Of a DNA stretch of 64,000 bases, positions 30,469 to 42,305 are shown piece by piece. Within the stretch, counting starts at the first letter, position 1. Every line of letters begins with the position of its first letter. Where the stretch lies: contig NZ_SOYS01000008.1 in assembly GCF_011808225.1 (NCBI RefSeq), forward strand, positions 124,001 through 188,000, given 5' to 3'. The stretch comes from Cedecea colo (GTDB lineage: Bacteria; Pseudomonadota; Gammaproteobacteria; Enterobacterales; Enterobacteriaceae). Under the pieces are notes generated by a model. It worked only from the letters and a program-made list of their open reading frames with translations, was not told the DNA's origin and searched no databases. The position numbers and the translations under genes were made by a program.

Positions 30469-30805
30469 TGTATTTCCCCAACTTATAGGTTTAGTGTTGT
30501 GGAACTAAAGTCTAGCCTGGTGACTTAACTTTAGCCTGTATAGTTAGCGTCGGCGTTAACTGTATGCGACACAGAATGCTTTAAGAAGCACGAAAGACGC
30601 CGCAGCGTTTGCCCGGCAATTCGCGTTTCGCTCGGCTTTAACCATTATGCCGTGAAGTGCTGGCTTAAACCAAATCGTAAAATCGATTCAGCTTGCCAGA
30701 GTCGCACGGTGATTAATTTCGCGCATCAAAATAATGTGTTGGTTAAATACCAGACCTGACAGGGTGAAGCAATGCTGAAGTGGGCAAAACTTTGACGGAG
30801 ACCAC
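30469..30805 (-). promoter_or_regulatory. ptsH leader and promoter region
   Basis: These 337 bp between the cysK terminator and ptsH contain no credible gene. In E. coli the equivalent region carries several pts promoters with CRP control. I could not place a convincing CRP palindrome by eye. Confidence 0.5.
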
Positions 30806-30833
30806 AAAAAAGCACCCGTTTGGGCGCTTTTTT
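30806..30833 (-). terminator. cysK terminator
   Basis: Read on the minus strand, the stem GCGCCC/GGGTGC encloses AAAC and is followed by six Ts. It lies 23 bp after the cysK stop, with a G-U pair in the RNA that is a mismatch on the other strand, so it favours minus-strand termination. Confidence 0.85.
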
Positions 30834-30855
30834 CATCAGTTTTAGCAACCTGGCA

Positions 30856-31827
30856 TCACTGTTGCAGTTCTTTTTCTGTAAAGAGCTCCGTAAACAACGC
30901 CGTACTGAGATAACGTTCACCGGAAGAGGGAAGGATAACCACAATATTTTTATTGGTAAAGGCTTCATCTTCCTGAAGCTTTAACGCAGCGGCAACGGCG
31001 GCGCCTGAAGAAATACCGGCTAAAATACCTTCTTCTTCCATCAGACGGCGGGCGGTCGAGATCGCTTCGTCATTAGTGATGGCAACAACCTTGTCGATAA
31101 GCTTCAGATCGAGGTTGCCGGGAATAAAGCCGGCGCCGATACCCTGAATTTTATGCGGGCCTGGCTTGAGTTCTTCACCCGCCAGCGCCTGAGCGATGAC
31201 CGGAGAATCCGTAGGTTCAACCGCCACGGTAATCAGGTCGGTTTTACCCTTGGTATTTTTAATGTAACGGCTAACGCCGGTCAGCGTACCGCCGGTACCC
31301 ACGCCTGAGATAAACACATCAACTTCACCATCGGTGTCTTCCCAGATTTCCGGGCCGGTGGTTTTTTCATGAATTTCAGGGTTGGCCGGGTTGCTGAACT
31401 GTTGCAGCAGCAGATATTTCGCCGGATCGCTGGCGACGATTTCTTCCGCTTTCTGAATGGAGCCCTTCATGCCTTTAGCGCCTTCGGTCAGCACCAGATT
31501 AGCGCCGAGCGCCTTAAGCAATTTACGGCGTTCGATGCTCATGGTTTCAGGCATGGTCAGCGTTAGCTTGTAGCCGCGCGCTGCGGCAACGTAGGCCAGT
31601 GCGATACCGGTGTTACCGCTGGTCGGTTCAACCAGCTCAATGCCAGGTTTCAGCACGCCACGTTTTTCGGCATCCCAAATCATATTGGCACCGATACGGC
31701 ATTTAACGCTGAAGCTTGGGTTGCGGGACTCGACCTTCGCCAGGATGCGTCCGTTACCGATGCGGTTCAGTCGAACCAGCGGCGTATGACCGATTGTCAG
31801 AGAATTGTCTTCATAGATCTTGCTCAT
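30856..31827 (-). CDS. cysK: Cysteine synthase A (O-acetylserine sulfhydrylase A)
   Basis: CysK is the main PLP-dependent O-acetylserine sulfhydrylase and partner of CysE. The 323-residue protein has the PLP lysine in [14 protein letters not shown], the [16 protein letters not shown] loop and the [13 protein letters not shown] phosphate-binding segment. It has its own promoter with a likely CysB site upstream. Confidence 0.97.
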   Translation of the reverse strand: MSKIYEDNSLTIGHTPLVRLNRIGNGRILAKVESRNPSFSVKCRIGANMIWDAEKRGVLKPGIELVEPTSGNTGIALAYVAAARGYKLTLTMPETMSIERRKLLKALGANLVLTEGAKGMKGSIQKAEEIVASDPAKYLLLQQFSNPANPEIHEKTTGPEIWEDTDGEVDVFISGVGTGGTLTGVSRYIKNTKGKTDLITVAVEPTDSPVIAQALAGEELKPGPHKIQGIGAGFIPGNLDLKLIDKVVAITNDEAISTARRLMEEEGILAGISSGAAVAAALKLQEDEAFTNKNIVVILPSSGERYLSTALFTELFTEKELQQ

Positions 31828-31849
31828 AGCCCGTCCTTAACTGTATGAA

Positions 31850-31945
31850 ATTTGGGAAACCTCACCAGCATACCTGCTCGTGAGTTATGGGGAAGTAAAG
31901 AAATCGTATATCTATATGTAGAAGGGAAATAAGGAAAAGCAAGAA
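31850..31945 (-). promoter_or_regulatory. cysK promoter with probable CysB site
   Basis: Minus-strand sequence upstream of cysK carries CCCTTCTACATATAGATA, resembling the E. coli cysK CysB-binding and promoter region. This is a resemblance noted from memory. No separate terminator for cysZ is obvious in the same gap. Confidence 0.45.
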
Positions 31946-31978
31946 GGAATAAGGAGCGACATAAGCCGCTCCCGAAAG

Positions 31979-32740
31979 CTACTTCCACACGGCGTGCTTA
32001 GGGCGGTAGCAGTCAACCCACATCGCCGTTGCACCGCAGACTGCGACCGGCATGATAAAAAGATTCAGGAAGGGGATGAGGGTAAAAAGGCTGACCAGTG
32101 AGCCGAACTGCATGTTGATCGCTTTCTTTTCCCGCAGCGCGATGCGCATCTCGCGAAACGGCACTTTATGGTTATCAAACGGGTAATCGCAGTACTGAAT
32201 AGCCAACATCCAGGCGCTAAACAGGAACCACAATACCGGAGCAACCGTCTGGCCGATGCCGGGGATAAAGTACAAAATCAACAGCACAATCGCGCGCGGC
32301 AAATACCAGGCGAATTTTTGCCATTCTCTCTTCATGATACGCGGCACGTCTTTCAGGACGCCCAACACACCGGTATCTGGCGGAGTGGCTCCCGTCAGCC
32401 GGGCCTCAAGCTGTTCAGCCAGCAGCCCGTTAAACGGCGCGGCAATCCAGTTGGCAAAGGTCGAGAAGAAATAACCGAAGACCAGCAGCAAAGAGATAAC
32501 GGCCAGCGGCCAAATCAGATAGCTCAGCCACTGTAACCAGTCCGGCACGTGGGAAAGCATTGTTGGGATCCAGCTATCAAGGCGGGTAAATAGCCACCAG
32601 AACGCGCCGCCCATCAACAGAATATTGACCAGCAAAGGTAAAATGACATAGCGCTTGATACCTGGCTCACGCACCAGTTTCCAGCCCTGAGAAAAATAGT
32701 AAATGCCGCTTTTAGAGGCACATGCTGAAGATGAGGCCAT
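31979..32740 (-). CDS. cysZ: Sulfate transporter CysZ
   Basis: CysZ is an inner membrane sulfate permease feeding cysteine synthesis. The 253-residue protein has the family segments [36 protein letters not shown] and [34 protein letters not shown]. It sits upstream of cysK on the same strand and divergent from zipA, as in E. coli. Confidence 0.96.
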   Translation of the reverse strand: MASSSACASKSGIYYFSQGWKLVREPGIKRYVILPLLVNILLMGGAFWWLFTRLDSWIPTMLSHVPDWLQWLSYLIWPLAVISLLLVFGYFFSTFANWIAAPFNGLLAEQLEARLTGATPPDTGVLGVLKDVPRIMKREWQKFAWYLPRAIVLLILYFIPGIGQTVAPVLWFLFSAWMLAIQYCDYPFDNHKVPFREMRIALREKKAINMQFGSLVSLFTLIPFLNLFIMPVAVCGATAMWVDCYRPKHAVWK

Positions 32741-32970
32741 AGCCTGGAAGACTCCTTTTACGTCAGTGCAATGACAGGCGCGCTTATCATAACCGAGGCC
32801 CAGAAGAAAAACTCGTTAAGAAATGGTCGAAAAAACAGCGGAAAGTCTATTTCGTAACATCTTTATGCTGAGAAAACCGTGTGCGTACTTGCACTTGAGC
32901 GGATGGGCAAATACTCTTAGTGAGTAAATGTTTGCCGCGTTGGCAAGGTGTTAGAACAACAGAGAATATA

Positions 32971-33939
32971 ATGATGCAGGATTTGCGTCTGATATTAATC
33001 ATTGTTGGCGCGATCGCCATAATCGCCTTACTGGTTCACGGCCTCTGGACCAGCCGTAAGGAGCGTTCTTCCGTTTTCCGCGATCGTCCGTTGAAACGCA
33101 TGAAGTCAAAGCGTGACGACTACGAACCAGAAGAAGAAGCCGACGATGAGGAAGATGAAGGGGTAGGTGAAGTGCGCGTGCGTAGGGTAACGCCTGCGCA
33201 GGAACCTGTGACTCGCGAGCCGGAAACGCCTCGTCAGCCGCAAGCGCCTCAGCATCAATATGAACCGCCTTACGCCTCGGCCGAGCCGCGTCGCCCCGTG
33301 CCGCCGCTGAAGCCAGCAGTGCCGGAAGCGCCGCGTCAGGAAGTGCCGGTACAGCCTGCTTTTGCGCAGCCGATGGAGCCAGTTCACCAGCCAGCACCGG
33401 TAAGGCAGCCGGAGCCTGAACCGGCAATGGTGCAGCCAGCTTATGAGCCAGCGCCTGAGCCCGTTGTGGAAGAAAATAGGGTGGAAGAGCCTGCGCCCGC
33501 TCCTGCTCCACACGCGCTAAAAGAAACGGTCATCGTAATGAACGTTTCTGCGCATGCCGGCAGCATGATTAACGGCGACGTGCTGCTCAACAGCATTCAA
33601 CAGGCTGGTTTTATCTTTGGCGAGATGAATATTTTCCATCGCCATCTCAGCCCTGACGGCAGCGGTCCCGTGCTCTTTAGCCTTGCGAATATGGTTAAGC
33701 CCGGTTCGTTCGATCCGGAAACCATGGGGAACTTTGCCACGCCCGGCGTGACAATCTTCATGCAGGTACCTTCGTATGGCGATCCGCATCAAAACTTCAA
33801 GCTGATGCTACAATCCGCTCAGCATATTGCCGATGAAGTCGGCGGCGTGGTGCTTGATGACCAGCGCCGCATGATGACGCCGCAGAAGATGCGCGAGTAT
33901 CAGGATCGGATCCGCGAGGTCGTTGAGGCAAACGCCTGA
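32971..33939 (+). CDS. zipA: Cell division protein ZipA
   Basis: ZipA tethers FtsZ to the inner membrane at midcell. The 322-residue protein has an N-terminal anchor ([22 protein letters not shown]), a charged stretch, a long proline/glutamine/alanine-rich linker (about residues 65-185) and the C-terminal FtsZ-binding domain ([25 protein letters not shown]). The start at 32971 (MMQDLRL) matches the E. coli protein; an upstream extension is ignored. Confidence 0.97.
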   Translation: MMQDLRLILIIVGAIAIIALLVHGLWTSRKERSSVFRDRPLKRMKSKRDDYEPEEEADDEEDEGVGEVRVRRVTPAQEPVTREPETPRQPQAPQHQYEPPYASAEPRRPVPPLKPAVPEAPRQEVPVQPAFAQPMEPVHQPAPVRQPEPEPAMVQPAYEPAPEPVVEENRVEEPAPAPAPHALKETVIVMNVSAHAGSMINGDVLLNSIQQAGFIFGEMNIFHRHLSPDGSGPVLFSLANMVKPGSFDPETMGNFATPGVTIFMQVPSYGDPHQNFKLMLQSAQHIADEVGGVVLDDQRRMMTPQKMREYQDRIREVVEANA

Positions 33940-33965
33940 TAACCTGCCGGACACTCTTCCCTAAA

Positions 33966-33988
33966 CCCCCGCATGCCGGGGGTTTTTT
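33966..33988 (+). terminator. zipA terminator
   Basis: CCCCC and GGGGG enclose GCATGCC and are followed by TTTTTT. It lies between zipA and ligA. Confidence 0.85.
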
Positions 33989-33995
33989 CTATTGA

Positions 33996-36023
<2,028 letters not shown>

Positions 36024-36024
36024 T

Positions 36025-36240
36025 GTGGATAAAGAGCAGCTTATCGAGATAGCCAATACGGAAATGCCTTTTGGCAAGTATAAAGGACGCGTGCTCATTG
36101 ACGTGCCGGAGGAGTATTTCCTGTGGTTTGCGCGAAAAGATGAGTTTCCCCAGGGCCATCTTGGCGAGCTGATGAAGCTCACTTTATTGATTAAAACCGA
36201 AGGGCTGGAGGGGCTGGTAAAGCCCCTCAAAAGAGCCTGA
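36025..36240 (+). CDS. ypeB: DUF3820 protein YpeB
   Basis: This small protein of 71 residues (MPFGKYKGRVLIDVPEEYFLWFARKDEFPQG) matches E. coli YpeB, a DUF3820 protein of unknown function. A GTG at 36025 begins one base after the ligA TAA and gives VDKEQLIEIAN, matching the homolog. The GGTGAG just upstream, inside ligA, is the probable ribosome site. Confidence 0.9.
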   Translation: MDKEQLIEIANTEMPFGKYKGRVLIDVPEEYFLWFARKDEFPQGHLGELMKLTLLIKTEGLEGLVKPLKRA

Positions 36241-36341
36241 CATTTAACCGTGGCGGCACATTGCCGCTTTCTCCATGCCGGTCAGTTACGGAAGAAGAAA
36301 AGCCGGGGCAACGTTCTGTCTGCCGGTTCAATGCATGACCG

Positions 36342-36695
36342 TTAAATAAGAATATCAATCTGATTACTCTCTGAAGGGTAATTCACACCTTCAGCTTTTA
36401 TCTGGTTTTGTTCCTGCTTTTGCTGTGCATCTTCAGCCTGCTTATGCTGTAGCTGGGCTATTTGCGCCTGTAGCATAGTGATTTGCGCCTGGATGAGTTC
36501 CTGCTGCTTTTGCTTTTCCTCGGCTGATCCGCCGCTACTGGCGATGTCTTTGAGCTGTCCGGTCAATTTGGTTATCTGTTGCAGGATAAGGTTGATTTGC
36601 GATGCCGTACTGTTATCTGAACCGCTGGAAGTATTGCCTGTGACGGTGGTTGCAAGGGCGCCGCCCTGCAAAGCTGTGCTGTTAATGGAGGTCAT
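36342..36695 (-). CDS. FlxA-like family protein
   Basis: This 117-residue protein has a serine/threonine-rich start and a long coiled coil rich in glutamine (about residues 32-98: INLILQQITKLTGQLKDI, QAQITMLQAQIAQLQHKQAEDAQQKQEQ). This fits the FlxA-like family, small proteins often regulated with flagella or prophages, of unknown function. It is a lone gene between ypeB and the tRNA cluster and absent from this spot in K-12. Confidence 0.75.
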   Translation of the reverse strand: MTSINSTALQGGALATTVTGNTSSGSDNSTASQINLILQQITKLTGQLKDIASSGGSAEEKQKQQELIQAQITMLQAQIAQLQHKQAEDAQQKQEQNQIKAEGVNYPSESNQIDILI

Positions 36696-36765
36696 GGTAA
36701 CGCCTTGATGGGAATGGTTAAGAGGTTATCGGCACGCTCAGGATAAATGTTAGGGAGAGGATAGA

Positions 36766-37033
36766 ATCGGACACAGCAGAAAGGCGCCCTCAGGGCGCCT
36801 TTCTGCAATACGGGTGAGTTGTGCCACGATTTGATATTGCGCTGCAAAAACGACAAAAGCGCCCGTTAGGCGCTTTTGTCTGAATTTGGTGGGTCGTGCA
36901 GGATTATTCGGCCACTGGCCTCACCCTTACGGGTCGTCGCAGACGACGCTGTCTTGACTCGAACCTGCGGCAGGTTCAAATCCAGCCCGAATCGGACATA
37001 GCAAAAAGGCGCCTTTAGGGCGCCTTTCTACAT
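36766..37033 (-). terminator. Stacked terminators downstream of the tRNA cluster
   Basis: Three GC-rich stem-loops follow the tRNA-Lys gene on the minus strand: 37003-37029 (AAAGGCGCC/GGGCGCCTTT), 36853-36879 (ACAAAAGCGCC/GGCGCTTTTGT) and 36780-36806 (GAAAGGCGCC/GGGCGCCTTTC). The outer two sit in a roughly 45-bp direct repeat that begins AATCGGACA and ends near the T-rich side of the stem. A scrambled tRNA remnant lies between them (separate entry). Confidence 0.75.
36887..36984. pseudogene. Scrambled tRNA-Lys remnant
   Basis: Positions 36887-36905 repeat exactly the last 19 nt of tRNA-Lys (acceptor stem, CCA and part of the T arm, minus strand). The next piece of the tRNA, TCGAACCTGCG, appears 53 bp away at 36959-36969 and is immediately followed by an inverted T-arm-like GCAGGTTCAAATCC. 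The intervening 53 bp contains a GTCGTC/GACGAC hairpin. It cannot fold into a full tRNA. It may be a decayed second tRNA-Lys copy or a tRNA-end repeat like those of the E. coli tyrT rtT region. Confidence 0.6.
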
Positions 37034-37109
37034 TGGTGGGTCGTGCAGGATTCGAACCTGCGACCAATTGATTAAAAGTCAACTGCTCTACCAACTGAGC
37101 TAACGACCC
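37034..37109 (-). tRNA. tRNA-Lys (anticodon TTT)
   Basis: This is a 76-nt cloverleaf on the minus strand with GGGTCGT acceptor, GACTTTTAATC anticodon arm (TTT), GGTTCGAATCC T arm and encoded CCA. It is last in a Val-Val-Lys cluster with 3-nt spacing to the previous tRNA. This is the lysV position. Confidence 0.97.
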
Positions 37110-37112
37110 GAA

Positions 37113-37188
37113 TGGTGGGTGATGACGGGCTCGAACCGCCGACCCCCTCCGTGTAAAGGAGGTGCTCTACCAACTGAGCTAATCACCC
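37113..37188 (-). tRNA. tRNA-Val (anticodon TAC)
   Basis: This 76-nt minus-strand tRNA has GGGTGAT acceptor, anticodon arm CCTCC TTTACAC GGAGG (TAC), GGTTCGAGCC T arm and encoded CCA. It is the middle gene of the cluster. Confidence 0.97.
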
Positions 37189-37234
37189 AACGCTATATTC
37201 TCTTGCTACACTGCGGAGCACACTCACTAATGAA

Positions 37235-37310
37235 TGGTGGGTGATGACGGGCTCGAACCGCCGACCCCCTCCGTGTAAAGGAGATGCTCTACCAACTGAG
37301 CTAATCACCC
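37235..37310 (-). tRNA. tRNA-Val (anticodon TAC), variant anticodon stem
   Basis: This 76-nt minus-strand tRNA is identical to the neighbouring tRNA-Val except at the first base of the anticodon stem (T for C, giving a T-G wobble pair). CCA is encoded. It is the first gene of the cluster and divergent from gltX. E. coli has three Val genes here; this window has two. Confidence 0.96.
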
Positions 37311-37570
37311 CCGCTGTGTGGAGTCGCATTATAGGGAGAGTTGAAAATGAGTCAACGCCTTTTCTAAAGATTTTGTTTGTTCGTCTTAAAATTAGTCAAT
37401 GCGATCGTGATTTGTTCATTGGCGCTTGATTTATCACCGAAATAAGCGGTTTGCGGTGAAGTAAAAGCATCAACATTGAGGAATCAGCCCACAGTGGTAG
37501 AATGTTGCCCACTTTATCTTCCCTGGCATTTACCGATTTCCCGGTACTTTTGCGTAATTAAGGCCGTTCA

Positions 37571-38983
37571 ATGAAAATCAAAACTCGCTTTGCGCCAAGC
37601 CCAACAGGCTATCTGCACGTCGGTGGCGCTCGTACTGCTCTCTATTCCTGGCTTTTTGCCCGTAACCAAGGCGGCGAGTTCGTGCTGCGTATTGAAGATA
37701 CCGATCTCGAACGCTCAACCCCGGAAGCCATCGAAGCCATTATGGACGGGATGAACTGGCTGAGCCTGGCGTGGGATGAAGGCCCGTACTATCAGACCAA
37801 ACGCTTTGACCGCTATAACAGCGTGATTGATGAGATGCTGGAAGCGGGCACGGCGTATAAATGCTACTGCTCCAAAGAGCGTCTTGATGCGCTGCGTGAA
37901 GAACAAATGGAGAAGGGCGAGAAGCCGCGTTACGACGGCCGCTGCCGTCACGGTCACGAACATCACGCAGCCGATGAGCCATGCGTTGTCCGTTTTGCTA
38001 ACCCGCAGGAAGGCTCAGTCATTTTTGACGACCAGATCCGCGGCCCAATCGAATTCAGCAACCAGGAACTCGATGACCTGATTATTCGTCGTACCGATGG
38101 TTCGCCAACCTATAACTTCTGCGTGGTGGTGGACGACTGGGATATGGAAATCACCCATGTTATTCGCGGGGAAGACCATATCAACAATACCCCGCGCCAG
38201 ATTAATATCCTGAAAGCGCTGAACGCGCCCGTGCCGGTGTACGCACACGTATCGATGATCAACGGCGATGACGGCAAAAAATTATCCAAACGCCACGGCG
38301 CGGTAAGCGTAATGCAGTATCGTGATGATGGTTATCTGCCGGAAGCGCTGCTGAACTATCTGGTGCGTCTGGGCTGGGCGCATGGCGATCAGGAGATCTT
38401 CACCCGTGAAGAGATGATCAAGCTGTTCTCTTTAAATACCGTCAGTAAATCTGCCAGCGCGTTTAATACGGAAAAACTGCAGTGGCTGAACCATCACTAT
38501 ATTAACCATCTGGCGCCGGAATACGTTGCGACGCAGCTGCAATGGCACATTGAGCAGCAGAACATTGATACCCGCAATGGCCCGCAGCTGGCCGATCTGG
38601 TGAAACTGCTGGGCGAGCGCTGTAAAACGCTGAAAGAGATGGCGGAAACCTGCCGCTACTTCTATGAAGATTTCAGCGAGTTCGATGCGGACGCCGCGAA
38701 GAAACATCTGCGTCCGGTTGCCCGCCAGCCGCTGGAAGTGGTGCGCGATAAGCTTGCAGCCCTGCAAGACTGGTCCGCGGAAAATGTGCATCAGGCTATT
38801 CAGGCAACGGCGGATGAGCTGGAAGTCGGAATGGGGAAAGTAGGCATGCCATTACGCGTTGCTGTAACAGGAGCCGGGCAGTCACCCGCGCTGGATGTGA
38901 CGGTTCATGCGATTGGCAAACAGCGTTCTGTGGCAAGGATTAATAAAGCTTTAGGTTTTATCGCTGAACGCGAAAGCCAGTAA
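37571..38983 (+). CDS. gltX: Glutamyl-tRNA synthetase
   Basis: GltX charges tRNA-Glu. The 470-residue class I synthetase has the HIGH-type motif [13 protein letters not shown] at the N-terminus, the KMSKS-type motif [12 protein letters not shown] near residue 235 and a four-Cys/His zinc site (CYCSKERL ... CRHGHEHH). It is divergent from the Val/Lys tRNA cluster, as in E. coli. Confidence 0.97.
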   Translation: MKIKTRFAPSPTGYLHVGGARTALYSWLFARNQGGEFVLRIEDTDLERSTPEAIEAIMDGMNWLSLAWDEGPYYQTKRFDRYNSVIDEMLEAGTAYKCYCSKERLDALREEQMEKGEKPRYDGRCRHGHEHHAADEPCVVRFANPQEGSVIFDDQIRGPIEFSNQELDDLIIRRTDGSPTYNFCVVVDDWDMEITHVIRGEDHINNTPRQINILKALNAPVPVYAHVSMINGDDGKKLSKRHGAVSVMQYRDDGYLPEALLNYLVRLGWAHGDQEIFTREEMIKLFSLNTVSKSASAFNTEKLQWLNHHYINHLAPEYVATQLQWHIEQQNIDTRNGPQLADLVKLLGERCKTLKEMAETCRYFYEDFSEFDADAAKKHLRPVARQPLEVVRDKLAALQDWSAENVHQAIQATADELEVGMGKVGMPLRVAVTGAGQSPALDVTVHAIGKQRSVARINKALGFIAERESQ

Positions 38984-39003
38984 TCAAGTTAAGTACGCTA
39001 CAA

Positions 39004-39030
39004 AACCGGTGCATCGTCGCCGGTTTTTTT
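39004..39030 (+). terminator. gltX terminator
   Basis: AACCGG/CCGGTT stem enclosing about 10 nt, followed by seven Ts. It lies between the convergent gltX and yfeC. Confidence 0.8.
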
Positions 39031-39035
39031 ATGCT

Positions 39036-39386
39036 CTAATCGCGAATACCCAGACGTTTTAGCACTCCCGCAATGCCTTCCCGTAAAATCAGCGCCGACA
39101 TTTTTTGCTGTTCACTTTCCGACATCTGCTTTAACGAATGGAGCAGCAAAGCTTCCAGTGTAGAAACGTTCGCCGAATAGTTGGATGGTTTGTCAGCGGC
39201 TCGCTTCGCGCTGTTGATGAATTCCTGAACGCGTTCATCGATATGAATTAACCTGGCTTTTCCGCCCTGCACGCCGGGTTTCTGTGTCGTTGTCCAGTTC
39301 TCTTTGCGCACCCATTTGTTGATGGTTTGCCGACTATACCCGGTAAGCGTCGCCAGTTCTTCAGGCGTCATTCGTTCCTTGAGCAC
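39036..39386 (-). CDS. yfeC: Putative DNA-binding protein YfeC
   Basis: This 116-residue protein has an N-terminal helix-turn-helix (MTPEELATLTGYSRQTINKWVRKENW) and the conserved KPGVQGGKARLIHID segment, matching E. coli YfeC (DUF1323). The start is GTG at 39386, giving VLKERMTPEEL as in the homolog. E. coli has a paralog yfeD beside it, which is missing here. Its target is unknown. Confidence 0.9.
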   Translation of the reverse strand: MLKERMTPEELATLTGYSRQTINKWVRKENWTTTQKPGVQGGKARLIHIDERVQEFINSAKRAADKPSNYSANVSTLEALLLHSLKQMSESEQQKMSALILREGIAGVLKRLGIRD

Positions 39387-39609
39387 GGTGGTTTCCTTAA
39401 TACAAAAGAAGTTATTAGGGGTTCATTTTATGCGATCGTTTTACATGAAACTGTGACAGAATTAACTACAGCAGGACGAGATGCAATCAGGATCTGTATG
39501 AGTTGTTTGCTTTTTCGGCGATCGACCGCAGAAAAAGAATTTGCCGTTGACACAATCTGGCGGGTTTCATATGATGCCGCCCGTCAACACGACAAGGTTT
39601 CTACGGTTC

Positions 39610-39685
<76 letters not shown>

Positions 39686-39732
39686 AATCTTCTCCAGCAA
39701 GATTTGCATCGTAGAACCAAAAGCCCGGTCGT

Positions 39733-39808
<76 letters not shown>

Positions 39809-39814
39809 AAATAC

Positions 39815-39844
39815 AAAACCCTCGCCTGTTGGCGGGGGTTTTTT
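39815..39844 (+). terminator. Terminator of the tRNA-Ala pair
   Basis: AAAACCC-t-CGCC and GGCG-g-GGGTTTT pair around TGTT, followed by Ts. Confidence 0.85.
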
Positions 39845-40088
39845 GCATTCCGGTTCCCCAAAAACCAGCAATACAGCGGCGTAAGCCTGCTGATACTGTG
39901 CAAATTTGCAGCAAATAAATAACGCTCTTTTTCAAACTGAATATATAAAGAAATGTATATTTATTAAAATGTATTAATTCGTGCAGGCTAATTTCCTCAA
40001 AGCATATAAACTTGATTTGCGCTCTGAATAAACGTATTCTGGCTGCCTTAATTAGGGCCGCAAATACATAATATTAACACCTGTGCTT

Positions 40089-42284
40089 ATGAGTTTTCAC
40101 AAATTGGTTAAGAAATCTATTACTGCATTGGTGTTATGTTTATTGCTTACGCCATTCGCCCGCTATATTTCCCCAACAACGCTCCTGGATAACAGCAAAA
40201 TTTATTTGGCATATTTGCCGCTTAGCCTGATGATTTCACTGCTTTTACTATTTGGCAGGGCGGCGGCTTTACCCTTAATTGCTGGTATATCAATTGTCTT
40301 TTGGATAAGCATTGATTTGCCCGTGCTGCCTTTAGCCGTGTTTATATTCTGTCTGTTGTTCCCCTTGTTATTATCCTGTGTTATCACGCATTATTATCTG
40401 GGTTCACGCTGGCGCTTTGATTTGTCAAATAACGGCATCGGCGTGAGGATATTCTGGTTAGGATTCTTTACGCCATTTGGCATTAAATTGCTTATGTTGC
40501 TTGCGGGTCGATACATTAGTTATCCCCCGACGCTGGCGCCTTTCTTCGGTGAAAGTTCGCTAATGTATCTGGTGGTCGATCTGCAAAGTCTGATAGCCGC
40601 CTCGCTAATCTTTACCATACTGTTTTACTACCCAATACGCATGGTCCTGAATCCGTATTTCGCGCGTGCTTTCTGGCGCCGCTGCGTGATGCGCTATCTG
40701 TCGACGGAGCGCTATTTGTATACGCTTAGCTGGGGCAGCGTATGGGTCGCTTTTCTGGTACTGCTGTGTTGTTCATACAAATCGACGCCGATCGCCGGTT
40801 ATCTGGTGCCCGTTATCTTCGTGCTGTTTACCCTGGGGATTCGCCATATCGGTCCGAGATTAATCGCTTTGCTGTGGGGCGCTTCGACTTGGCTGTTGCT
40901 GACCTACAACGAGGGTTTTATGCAGGGGATAAATAGCGAATTTGCCCTGTCGTTTATCCTTTCGGTATTTATCTCATTTACTGTCTGCATGCTGTATATG
41001 TCCATTATCTTTCATAAAAATGAATGGATGAAACGTCTCTGGCGCCAGCAGGCTATGACCGACCCGCTGACACAGCTGCCAAACTTACGCGCGCTGGAAC
41101 AACAGGTAAGGCGCTTTCCTTCCGGTTCGCTATGCTGTTTACGCCTGGCTAATCTGGAGTTTCTGAGCCGCCACTACGGCCTGATGATGCGGGTACACTG
41201 CAAGCGTGAAATCACCCGACTGCTAAAACCGTGGTTAGATGAAGGAGAACAAATATTCCAGCTTCCCGGCTGCGAGCTGCTTATTTTCCTCCGGGGGCCG
41301 GAAACCGAAGCGCGCCTGAAGCATATTGTCGATTTGCTCAATAGCAAAAAGATCGTATGGCATAACAGCAAGCTGGAGATAGAGCCAGGCGCTTCTTATA
41401 GCGTGATGGACGGGAACTCCCATGAGCTTTATCGCACGCTGGGGCAGCTGAGCTATCTTGCCGAGCAGGCCTGTTCTGTTCACCGGGTGCTGAGCCTTAA
41501 CGCCCGGCTTGAAGCCGTAGCGGATCAAACCACCGAGCGGGTGTTGCTGTTACAGAAGGTAAAACACGCCCTGAATGATGATGCATCGCTGCAGCTCTTC
41601 GCCCAGCCGATCGTGGATAAAAATGGAGAAGGCTACCGCGAAATTTTGAGCAGGTTATTTTTTCACGGAGAAATGATAACGCCCGACAAATTCATTCCGA
41701 TTATTGCTGAATTTAACCTGAACGTGCGTTTCGATATGTTAGTGATGAGCAAGCTGGTGGCTTTCCTGCACGAGCAGGGCGGCGAACAGCAGCAGCCGCT
41801 GTTCTCTGTCAACCTGATGCCCTTCACCCTGATGCAAAAAGAGATAGCCCAGCAGATCGTAACGTTGTTTAACAATAAACAGGTGCCAGCCAGCGCAGTT
41901 ATTATTGAAGTCACGGAGGAGCAGGCATTTTCGAATTCAGAAATATCCATGCAGAATATTAACCTGCTGCGTGAATACGGCTTCAAAATTGCGATTGATG
42001 ATTTCGGTACAGGCTATGCTAACTACGAGCGTCTGAAACGTCTTCAGGCCGATATCATTAAAATCGACGGTTGTTTTGTCAGGGGCATCGCTTCTGATTC
42101 TCTTGATGCCTTAATCGTGAAGTCTATTTGCGATTTAGCCTGTGCTAAGCAGCTAGCCGTGGTGGCCGAGTTTGTGGAAACCGAAGAACAGCGGGTCCTT
42201 CTGCTCAAGCTGGGCGTGCAGTATGTGCAGGGTTATCTGACCGGCGAACCCGAGCCGCTGACAGCCCGTCATTTCCCTGTATAA
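40089..42284 (+). CDS. pdeA: Membrane cyclic-di-GMP phosphodiesterase PdeA (YfeA)
   Basis: This 731-residue protein has about eight N-terminal membrane helices (MASE1-like, to residue 310), a degenerate GGDEF domain (TDPLTQLPNLRALEQQ; the GGDEF site reads PGCELL) and a C-terminal EAL domain. The EAL motif reads EIL in YREILSRL, with EVTEEQAF and DDFGTGYANYERL intact, so hydrolysis of c-di-GMP is likely. The start is uncertain: ATG 40089 is chosen, with GTG at 40083 in frame and no clear ribosome site. Unlike K-12, a diguanylate cyclase gene follows 21 bp downstream. Confidence 0.88.
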   Translation: MSFHKLVKKSITALVLCLLLTPFARYISPTTLLDNSKIYLAYLPLSLMISLLLLFGRAAALPLIAGISIVFWISIDLPVLPLAVFIFCLLFPLLLSCVITHYYLGSRWRFDLSNNGIGVRIFWLGFFTPFGIKLLMLLAGRYISYPPTLAPFFGESSLMYLVVDLQSLIAASLIFTILFYYPIRMVLNPYFARAFWRRCVMRYLSTERYLYTLSWGSVWVAFLVLLCCSYKSTPIAGYLVPVIFVLFTLGIRHIGPRLIALLWGASTWLLLTYNEGFMQGINSEFALSFILSVFISFTVCMLYMSIIFHKNEWMKRLWRQQAMTDPLTQLPNLRALEQQVRRFPSGSLCCLRLANLEFLSRHYGLMMRVHCKREITRLLKPWLDEGEQIFQLPGCELLIFLRGPETEARLKHIVDLLNSKKIVWHNSKLEIEPGASYSVMDGNSHELYRTLGQLSYLAEQACSVHRVLSLNARLEAVADQTTERVLLLQKVKHALNDDASLQLFAQPIVDKNGEGYREILSRLFFHGEMITPDKFIPIIAEFNLNVRFDMLVMSKLVAFLHEQGGEQQQPLFSVNLMPFTLMQKEIAQQIVTLFNNKQVPASAVIIEVTEEQAFSNSEISMQNINLLREYGFKIAIDDFGTGYANYERLKRLQADIIKIDGCFVRGIASDSLDALIVKSICDLACAKQLAVVAEFVETEEQRVLLLKLGVQYVQGYLTGEPEPLTARHFPV

Positions 42285-42305
42285 CCGTAAGACGGCGCTA
42301 CTAAC

